DNA of 64,000 nucleotides from Chamaecrista fasciculata (taxonomy: Eukaryota > Streptophyta > Magnoliopsida > Fabales > Fabaceae). Positions 56,721 through 64,000 of the stretch are shown in pieces. Numbering within the stretch: the first letter of the stretch is position 1; every line of letters begins with the position of its first letter. The stretch is taken from the NCBI GenBank assembly GCA_003254925.1, contig QANZ01011708.1, positions 1 to 64,000 of the forward strand, written 5' to 3'. The translations under genes and the position numbers were made by a program. The notes beneath the pieces are model-generated. The model saw only the letters and a program-made list of their open reading frames with translations, made no database searches and was not told where the DNA came from.

Positions 56721-57658
56721 ATATCCACATCACACTCCCTGAGAACGTACTCATCCAACATAAAGCCCCTCCCATCAGTATAGAAGATGTCGGGCGCCTA
56801 ATCCAAATGGTTTAAGTCAGAAATCTCGCATCCAGCAGATCGACGACGCCCTGAAGCCATCAACTTTTGATTCAATGCGCAGAGTTCCTCCACACCAATG
56901 TTCTCCATGCGAAGCTCAGACATGGACGCCGCAGTACCTTTCTTATTACATTCGAGACCCTTCGCTTGCGGGTTGTGATGATGCCAATCCACAACAGGGC
57001 GTGCATCTCGCATCTCCTCACACCTTTCAGGGCTACAAGAGGACACCCCTTCCTTAATCATGGGTGCAACGTATGACCCTTACATAAGAACCAATTGGGA
57101 TGAGTGAGGAAGTCCACTTCTCCCTCATAAATCTCTTGTCTAGACTCACCAATGCCTATGGTGGACCAAAATGAAGACGCAGCATCTCCAATGATTTCCG
57201 TAATCGAGGACGCCTCTGGCACAGGCGCTGATCCCACAGGAGGAGAGGACTCCAAAACATCACGAGCTACATCTTGTCTCGAAGACGCCGGAGAATCAAG
57301 AGGCGTGTGTGTTACATCCTCAGGTAACTATGACGAGGACGCCAACTCGTCATGACTACTACCCCCTCGGTCCATGGGATAAGGAGAAAGAGGCCTAGGA
57401 GGCGCTAACGGCCCGAGCGTCCTAGGGTCAACGTCGCCGCCAAGATCTGGGCAAAACAAGATAATTATAACCAAGCGAGTGAAGAACTTTCCTCCATGTA
57501 CCAGCAAAAATAGGCAAAACACCCTCAAGGAAAAAGGGATCATTAGGAAAGTAAATGGCGGTCGGTTGCGGTTGATCACAGAACCCAGACCCAAACTTAT
57601 AGGAAGAGGAAGAAGAAGGAGAAGAGGATCCGAAATACTTACTTGGGTCAAAATCCAT
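56721..57658 (-). pseudogene. Antisense ORF of the Tat-like element, N-terminal part
   Basis: On the minus strand an ATG at 57658-57656 opens MDFDPSKYFGSSSPSSSSSY, then FPNDPFFLEGVLPIFAG and VLHSLGYNYLVLPRSW. The last two lie in a hydrophobic segment with a loose likeness to the plant 'putative gypsy type transposon' domain (unverified). The frame then shifts. Further pieces are PPVGSAPVPEASSITEIIGD (57255-57058 frame) and GVSSCSPERCEEMRDARPVV (57061-56798 frame), so at least three lesions exist. The piece ends at the copia target site. Together the three fragments span about 1.6 kb. Function unknown. Confidence 0.65.
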
Positions 57659-58344
57659 AATGAAGAGATAAGCAACAAGAGATCCAAGATTGAAAAAACT
57701 TTGAAGTTCCATGAAGAACGCGAGGAACTACAAAGTAGACGAACAACGCAAAGAACATGATGAACAAAATAGTTAGTAATGAACAAAAATCAGAGAGAAA
57801 TCCCAGAAAGGCAAACCAAAATGAACAAGAAAATGAGAAACTAACCAAGAGTCAAATCACTTGACAATGTCTGCAGAGAAATGGAGAAGTAAAACTCCAA
57901 AAAAGCAGAGAAATGAGAGGAAAATCCAGAAGGATGAAGTGAAATGAAGTGAATGAAGGAGGGAGAAAAGGAAAATGGCGGTTTCAAAAAGGAAATTCGG
58001 AAATCGAAAAACCAGCATTTAATGCGCCCCCTTCGATCTCCGTTACGTCATCATTATAGGAGCAATAGCCAACCACAAACTGACACGTGGCCACGACGCG
58101 CAGACGTGCAGTAAGTGAAAGGACACATGATGTCAACAGTAAAACCGAAACGACAAAGATTGATAGCGCCATAATCAAGAGCACCGCAAGACAGGAGATT
58201 ACAACCACAAGCATCTCCCAAAGGGAAGTAGTGGACCAAGGATGCCTAAAACATGACGCCTTGGACACTAGGGAATCAATGGCAACGCCACCAAGGGGGA
58301 CTCCACTGATCGGGACAGAGCTGTACTTCTTTTGTTGGGACAAG
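57659..58344. other. Region between antisense ORF start and Tat 3' LTR
   Basis: No gene is supported. It would hold the promoter of the antisense ORF (read leftwards) and the purine tract of the Tat-like element. A purine-rich stretch lies at 57890-57975 (GAAGGAGGGAGAAAAGGAAAA) and AAGGGGGACT at 58290. ACACGTGGCC (58084), containing a G-box-like CACGTG core, could serve an antisense promoter. Confidence 0.45.
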
Positions 58345-58950
58345 TGATAATAGGCCCAATAATTAAGTGGACCAAATGACGAGGTTACCCTAGGCCCAAT
58401 ACATAAGTGGCCCTCAAGAGCCTCAGTGAGTCAAGGACGCCCAAAAGGCGGGAGACCGCCCAGGGAGACAAGGAGCGACGACGCCAAAGAAGTAGAGCAT
58501 CATAGACGGTGGAGAAGCACACCGAAATCAATGATGAACCAATCAGGAATCAATCAAGGATCAATCCAGAATCAATCTGGATTCAATATGAATCAGGGTA
58601 ATCACCCAAAGGATCTTGCTCGTGAGATTGCGCCTTGATTGGTCATCATCATCAAGGCGCCAAGTAACAAAAAGGAAACAACGTGGGAGCCAAGTAAACA
58701 ATCAGATCAGAGCATTAATGGCGTGATCACGCCAGGATTGCTCCCTACCAGTATAAAGAGGTCAGACCTCTTCACTAGCCAGGTACGCTCTAATACTCAC
58801 TCAGTTGATATTTTTGAGAAACCAAGTTTACTGACTTTAGCATCGGAGGTGAATCGCAGGGCCACCCCTGTTATTGATTGACTTGTAGGTAACCTTCAAC
58901 CCAGAGTTACCTAATCTGAACCAGGTAATGACCCCCGGCCAGAGCCTAGT
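58345..58950 (+). repeat. Tat-like 3' LTR, truncated
   Basis: It begins TGATAATAGGCCCAA after TTGGGACAAG. It has a TATA box (58752-58757, TATAAA), then a transcript start region and CTGACTTTAGCATCGGAGG (58831-58849), a motif typical of Tat LTRs just after the start site. The right border is approximate: around 58950 the text changes to an Athila-like LTR end. Confidence 0.6.
58752..58757 (+). promoter_or_regulatory. TATA box of the Tat-like LTR
   Basis: TATAAA is followed by GAGGTCAGACCTC, a near-perfect palindrome (58757-58769), then the start region. This is the likely promoter of the gypsy element's sense transcript. Confidence 0.55.
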
Positions 58951-59159
58951 TCATCATTTCTTTATTTTATCCCATCTATTTTATAAGCCAGTTCTTAGCG
59001 ATTTGTGTGGTTGATTAGTAGTTTCTCTTAGCAAACGAAGTTCTGCAAGAGATCGACCTTTGATTAACATCTATACTATATTTTAATATATAGCTATACT
59101 TGTAGGCTGAGGTATAATTATAAACTTGATTTTTGGCACGTTACGACGGGTGCCGATCA
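58951..59159 (+). repeat. Athila-like LTR end, truncated on the left
   Basis: It resembles the end of the LTR at 16730-16940: CGAAGTTC, GAGATCGACCTT, CATCTATACTATA, TTTGGCACGTTACGAC. It ends TGCCGATCA just before the primer site; CCGATCA is the inverted match of the 3' LTR start TGATCGG at 63561. The rest of the LTR was lost where it meets the Tat LTR. Confidence 0.72.
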
Positions 59160-59164
59160 AATTT

Positions 59165-59182
59165 TGGCGACGTTGCCGGGGA
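59165..59182 (+). other. Primer binding site, aspartate tRNA, one mismatch
   Basis: TGGCGACGTTGCCGGGGA differs by one base from the site at 16945 and lies six bases after the LTR end. Confidence 0.83.
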
Positions 59183-60308
59183 ACTTCTATACGGGTAATG
59201 GTTAATTGTGCAAGTTCTTAGAATTTAGGTTTTCCATTCATATAAATTTCATATAGTTTTCATATTAGGAATTGCATTAGATCTAGTTTCATACTAGAAT
59301 TGCATTTGCATCAAGTTTTTCTTTAATTATTTTCGTTTTTATTAATTAAATAAATATGTATATATATTCAAAAATTTAGTTCTTGATTCTTGAAGATTTT
59401 TGTTAATTTAAAATTTCATTAGATTTTTTCAGTTAAATATCTTTTTAGAATTTGATTCTTGACTAGATCTTTAAGATAGAGATTTTTAATTTAAAATATT
59501 TTTAATACTTTAGGAATTCTCAAAAATTAGAAAAAAAAATTATATTTTTAAAATATATATATATATATATAATGATCTTTTAAAGTTTGAAATCTTGATT
59601 CTTCCAAGATTCTTTTAATTTGATTTTGAGTTGATAATTTTATTTAAAAATAAGATATCTTTTCAATTTGATTCTTGATTGAATCTTTAGGATTAGATTT
59701 ATTTTCTGTCAAAAAATAATAAATATATATTTTTAAAAATAAATTTTAAAAGATCAAACAAAAATTAAAAAAAAAATTATATATATGTATAAATATATAA
59801 AAATAACAAATAAATATTTTCAAAAAATAAAATAATAATAATAGTAATAAATATTTTCAAAATTAATTTTAAAAAAATTAAATTAAATATTAATCCTTGT
59901 TTTATTTAAGGTAATTTTGTGAAGGTAATTTTGTCTAAGGAAGTTTGATTTTAAGTTGGACCATTTGTGACCTCCCCAATTTTTTCTGAGAATTACTTAA
60001 TAGAATTTTTAAATAAAATAATAAAATTTATAATTATAAAAAAAGTAAAAAATATTAAAAACATATTTATAATAATAATAATAATAATAAATATTTTACT
60101 TGAATTTTCGTTTTTATAAAAAAATAAATAAATATTTTCAAAAATAAAAATAATTAAAATAAAAATTTAAAATATTTTATAAAATAATAATTTTTTTCTC
60201 AAATTTATAATTATTATTATTTTATAATTATTATTTTCTCAAGTTTTTTATTTTTAATTCTTTTCTTTTTAGGTAAGGGAGCAATATTTCGTTTAAATTC
60301 CTAAACGG
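59183..60308 (+). other. AT-rich leader with microsatellites
   Basis: No gene. It contains an AT run (59552-59572), an AAT run of about seven units (60068-60092), and repeated GATTCTTGAAGATT-like words also seen at 17140-17400. A gag start like that at 17503 was not found here, so gag is mostly deleted. Confidence 0.65.
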
Positions 60309-60783
60309 AATTTCCCTCCCATTAGATATTATAGAAATTATTTTTCTTATTGTGATTATAGTGATGATGATTTGCCTTACGGTTGTAATTCCTATGATTA
60401 TAATTCTTGTGATTGTCATTATTCACATGATTATCATGACTCCAATAATTATAATTATGACTCTTTTTATGAATCATCTAACCATCATTCTTCTAGAAAT
60501 CATTCTCATACGTCCAGTGGTTATATAAATCGATATGAGGATGACTGATGAACTCAAAAGTATATTCAAGATGTCAAAACATGTCTCGACTCGCTATACG
60601 CTTCAAACCTAGAAAGTTCAACCAAGTGTTGTGCCGGTAACCAAAATCAAACATTGATATCCATCAATGAGATGATCAACAAGTCGAGAAGGGCAAGCCA
60701 TCACGCGAGGAAGGTGGCAACGATAAGGGTAACACTAATTTAATTGATAAAATTTTCTCTATTATTGTTCTTCTTTTTCTAGC
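60309..60783 (+). pseudogene. Remnant coding, Tyr/Asp/Ser-rich, then gag-like tail
   Basis: A forward reading of about 80 codons (60309-60548) is rich in Tyr, Asp, Asn, His and Ser (DYNSCDCHYSHDYHDSNNYN), ending at TGA 60547. After it comes LDSLYASNLESS and RRASHHARKVATIR, which may be the end of gag. The low complexity could be chance from a degenerate repeat. Just before 60784 lies TTCTTCTTTTTCTAG, which looks like a 3' splice site. Confidence 0.4.
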
Positions 60784-61566
60784 AATGTTGTAGCTCAGCA
60801 ATGTAACGATGATGACCATAGTACTCAAGAAGGGGTTGATGCACAAAAATCCCAACTTGGTGATGACTTTTCCAATCTAATGGCTTACCTCGACCACAGG
60901 CGTAGTCATGAAGAATTCATTCTGTATGACGATTATAGTCAATCATTTCATTCTTACAATGAAATTGTGAACGAACGAAAGGGTGCAGTGTTGGAACAAA
61001 TAGAGAGAGACCTAGCAGAATAAAAAGAAGAATTGAACAAGGAAAGTATCGAGGATCTAGGTAACATGCTTTTAATGGATACTTTTATTTCTGGTACCTT
61101 TCTTTCTTTTTCTTGTGATGATACAGACAAGCAATGTGGCGAGGAGGATGAAATTAAAATATAAGATTTCGATCTTCGTGATTGTTATAAAACCTCCCTC
61201 TCTACTCAATTGCCCGACTTCAATATCTCTTATGAGAGAAATGGCAAACCATGCAAGGAAGTTGATCAATTACTTGCCATAGATCGAAATATCTTGGAAA
61301 CAGTTGAAGTTTCCAAGGGGAACGAGCTCTTGGAGAAAGAAGCAGAAGAATCTGTGGAATCGCCCCCACAAAGAATTTACAAACAACTTGTAATAGAGAA
61401 GCCTCCTCTCATTTATATTGAATTTTTTATTTCTTCACATTCTATTTGCACATTTCCATGCATTTATGATTATATTTCTTTTTGTGGTATAGGTGTGAAG
61501 GAAAATTTTCAAGAGGAGCATGTTGACCAAAGGGAGGGGAACCTCACACGTTCCCTCGAGCGTTGA
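60784..61566 (+). pseudogene. Acidic ORF of unknown function, second copy
   Basis: One frame of about 260 codons with two stops (TAA at 61021 and 61162). It includes QCGEEDEIKI, LSTQLPDFNISYERNGKPCK, EVSKGNELLEKEAEESVESP, CIYDYISFCGIGVKE and VDQREGNLTRSLER, which match the order in 18300-18835. The first 80 residues (DDFSNLMAYLDHRRSHEEF) have no counterpart noted there. It is acidic with no known domain. Conserved positions are spread over both copies, so it was once translated. Confidence 0.6.
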
Positions 61567-63546
61567 CACCTCCTAGCCCTCTGGATTTTCAAAGAGAATT
61601 TGAAGTCAAATTAAGCTTCAAAGTGTTTCTTTTCCCCACTTATCTCATAGTCATTATTCTAAAATCTTTTTACAAGATAACTGTGGAGGAGGAAACAACC
61701 CTAGCAGGTCAGATTTTATTGCTTTTAGCATTTTTACCTTTGATTTTTGGTTTATGGTTTTGACTTTAAGTTTTTCATTTTTTTTATTTAGGTTAATTTA
61801 ATTATCTTTAGGTTAGTTTATTTATTTTTAGGACAATTTAAGTTTTCTTTATGATAGTTTATTTAAGTTAGGATAGTTTTAGGTCAAAATCACTAATTAT
61901 TTATTTTGAGCTCTTGTGAGTATATTGCAGCTACTCGCCTAGTTAAGCTTATTTTATAAATCGATTTCGTTTGGTGTGTTGGTTTTGCTTCTTCCTTCCT
62001 TTTTATCTATTGTTCTTTGCATTGAGGACAATGTCAGGTTTAAAGTGTGGGGGAGTGGTATACCCCTTGTGTTTATTTGTGTTTTACTTTAAATTGCTTT
62101 GTTTATTATTTTCTTGTTATTACTCTGACGCATTGGGGACAATGCTATGTTCAAGTGTGGAGGAGTGGTAAACTTTGCTAGTTTAAACTTTTTGCACCGC
62201 CAAAAAACTTTTCTTGTGGTTTTTCAGGTATTTTAGGCATGAATTCCATTATTTTTACGAATTTTACACCTGTATTGATGGTTTGGTAGTAAGTGTATTC
62301 TTTAGCTATTTCTTGAACCTAATCAATTCTTTTTATAGCTCTATGCATACATCTTTTTACCAGTAAAAATGATTTTCCATTGTGTTCAATAAACTCGTGC
62401 TTTTACTTTTTGTCCCATAGCATAGCCAAGTAGTTAGAAGTCTTATATGTATTTGAGTTCATGTGATAATTTTTCTAGGTTCACTTCTTTGATTTTATCA
62501 TCTTTTTCCTATTCATTGTTGAACTTTCAAGAGTTGAGTTTTTATGTTTGATAAATCTTTTAAATTATCTATGATCAACTTTGAGTGTCATAACCCTGTT
62601 GGAAGTTTAGGCCTTAAATATTTCCCATTTTATGAGAGACATCTTAGTCGTTTAGCTTGATTTTCTTTAGAACTTATTTTAATTCTTAGTTAAAGCTTTA
62701 TGTGTTTTAAATATCTTTAAAATGACAGAGGCAATTTTTCATTCACCATTTTATCCCAAACACAAGCCATAAAAATATATTATCCCTGGTTAGCCCCTTT
62801 GAGCCTTTTTATTAGGTGTTTTAAATATGATTATAAACATTTCTTTTAGTAGAAGTTTTTGCCATAGTCCTTGTTCTTTGTTTTTATCCCTCTTAGGATT
62901 GGGGTTGCCGGTTATATTTAAAATAATTATATGTGAAAAGAAAAAGAGAAAGTGTATCTTGCCATAAATAAAAGAAAAAAATTCAAAAGGCAAGAGAAAA
63001 AGATAGCTATCAAAAAGAGAAGAGTCATGTGCTTATTGACTCTTAGAAAAATATGTGTGCTTCAAGTTAAAAATTAGCAATAACCCTTAGAGAAGGAGGA
63101 TGAGGATTTCATGAGGATGTTGGTTTTCAAGTATACTAATTTGAAATTTTGTAAGTCTAAACACTGAATTTCCTTTCCTTTCTCGCTTTCATTTTATATG
63201 GCCTTAAAATTCATTACAATCCTTTAAAGACCTCTTGATTTTAGATTATTTAAACACTTGTAGAGGAGACTTAGAGTATTATTACAAGCTTATGGTAGGA
63301 AATCTTGTTTAGTTCAGACTTGATAGAAATAAACCCCAATATGGAGAGCTTAGAGTGATACAGTTCTAGTTGATCAATTGAGAGTCTATTTGAGTTGTCT
63401 TGCATATTTATTCACTTTTGTTATTCTTCAATTATAAGGATTCTCATGGTCAAGTTAAATTTGTGTGCTTCGTTAGGTTGTCCTTAACTCTCTTGCATCT
63501 TTTTTTTCTTTCTACTTCGTAGCTTTGCTCAGGAGTGCAAATGTTT
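61567..63546 (+). other. 3' untranslated region of the second Athila-like element
   Basis: No gene. A GCATTGAGGACAATG (62019-62033) plus AAAGTGTGGGGGAGTGGTA (62043) module is repeated as GCATTGGGGACAATG (62130-62144) plus AAGTGTGGAGGAGTGGTA (62152), about 110 bp apart. An A/G-rich stretch lies at 62925-63010. The layout mirrors 18836-20518. Confidence 0.65.
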
Positions 63547-63560
63547 AAGTGTGGGGGATT
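63547..63560 (+). other. Polypurine tract of the second Athila-like element
   Basis: AAGTGTGGGGGATT directly before the LTR start, identical in form to 20519-20533. Confidence 0.75.
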
Positions 63561-64000
63561 TGATCGGACCAATTCTGACAATGTTAATTGGCCAAGGCGT
63601 TGGATTCTGCTTAAGCATAAAAGCATGCACTTTGTAGTGTTACCTTTAATATTTGTCTAAGTGATTTAGAGGAATATCGCCTGAAACCTACAAAATATGG
63701 ATGCTCCAAGGTTGGAGTTGACACGGTTACGAAATGGCCAAGTGGAGCTTTTGAGCTGGCACTTGCACCGACGGCACAGCCCACGACGCAAGTGCGAAAA
63801 ATCCAGGATTGCTGCTGACGTTAGGAAGACCTTCTAGAAGAAATTTGGGACTGAGTCGTCATGTGATTCGTCACAGTTTCCCACAGCACAAGTAACATAT
63901 CTTCAGAAATAGGAGTTTGAGCAGAACAAGTCTCGTATCTTGGAAGCAGTTAAGAAAATCAAGGAGAATCTCCTTGAGCCGTCACACTGCGCCATCACAT
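63561..64000 (+). repeat. 3' LTR of the second Athila-like element, start only
   Basis: Begins TGATCGGACC and runs off the window. GC-rich words such as CCGACGGCACAGCCCACGACG (split here: GACGGCACAG, 63769 area) and GAGCCGTCAC (63976) recall the GTGCCG/GGCAC words in the U3 of 15394. Overall it is another subfamily. Confidence 0.75.

Larger units (their letters stand above)
3435..58950 (+). mobile_element. Degenerate Tat-like Ty3/gypsy element, split by nested insertions
   Basis: This is the backbone of the window. It is 5'-truncated inside the protease region. Then come RT and RNase H remnants (to 5230), an extra RNase H and integrase end (13320-14495), a 3' spacer with tandem repeats, an antisense ORF in three pieces and a 3' LTR from 58345. 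Gypsy gene order with a second, archaeal-type RNase H, plus an antisense ORF between pol and the 3' LTR, is known for the Tat lineage (Grande-type elements). Insertions at 5231-13319, 15394-48597 and 48893-56720 account for most of the length. All coding parts are broken, so it is dead. Lineage is by motif recognition. Confidence 0.75.
58951..64000 (+). mobile_element. Second Athila-like element without pol, cut by window end
   Basis: Truncated 5' LTR, tRNA-Asp primer site, AT-rich leader, a remnant coding stretch, the acidic ORF, AGTGTGGGGG boxes, purine tract and the first 440 bp of a 3' LTR. The order matches 15394-20640. No RT or integrase motif was found in 4.4 kb. Confidence 0.72.

Noticed and set aside
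57479-57760. Plus frame of 93 codons, basic
   Set aside because: Opposite the antisense ORF start of the Tat-like element; it has no domain and a composition of reversed Ser/Pro codons.
60309-60548. A Tyr/Asp-rich stretch as a real protein
   Set aside because: Listed only as a remnant. The bias can come from a degenerate ATTATGATT-like repeat, and no counterpart was found in the first Athila-like element.
1-64000. CRISPR arrays, tRNA or rRNA genes, bacterial operons
   Set aside because: No spaced direct repeats of that kind and no tRNA gene seen. The tRNA-like words are primer sites complementary to tRNA ends. All context is plant nuclear.

Overview
This is repeat-dominated nuclear DNA from a flowering plant. 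It is AT-rich and carries plant-type LTR retrotransposons: Ty1/copia copies close to the Angela type, plus Tat-like and Athila-like Ty3/gypsy copies. Plant tRNA primer sites are present and no intact host gene is visible. I cannot name the species. Lineage names rest on recognised protein motifs and primer sites; no search was run. Two runs of N (12264-12263+810 = 13073, and 42933-43768) are assembly gaps.

Layout. 1-179 is the end of a reverse copia LTR. 180-1014 and 3122-3434 are unassigned, possibly host sequence, split by a solo copia LTR (1015-3121). From about 3435 to 58950 the backbone is one degenerate Tat-like gypsy element: protease end, RT and RNase H (3435-5230), second RNase H and integrase end (13320-14495), a 3' spacer with 51-bp tandem repeats, an antisense ORF now in three pieces (15393-15034, 48892-48598, 57658-56721), and a 3' LTR (from 58345). 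Three large insertions open this backbone. (1) A copia element at 5231-13319 has exact GAAAT target duplications. (2) A block at 15394-48597 starts as an Athila-like element; its 3' LTR was hit by a copia element (20641-46185, GGTAT duplications), which holds further copia pieces in both orientations. (3) A reverse copia element at 48893-56720 (CTATC/ATATC) itself contains a solo LTR at 54438-56564 (AGATT). A second Athila-like element runs from about 58950 to the window end.

How the pieces relate. The copia copies are of two kinds. Two are near-coding (32437-35310 and 39544-44177), with only a few lesions. Three others (8899-12263, 26712-30333, reverse 37418-38580) are wrecked in the same way: the same gag duplication and the same gag deletion, and the two that reach RT share a YVDD to YVND change. 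That pattern suggests a non-autonomous subfamily copied by enzymes of coding relatives. The two Athila-like elements have no visible pol but share an acidic ORF of unknown function.

The most unusual structures are two head-to-head palindromic copia junctions (centres near 23398 and 39543), a third inverted junction between Athila-like LTRs near 47316, the split antisense ORF, and a motif repeated three times in the copia leader. Most reading frames in the window are remnants; the best single open frame is the 540-residue RT-RNase H segment at 33683-35305.
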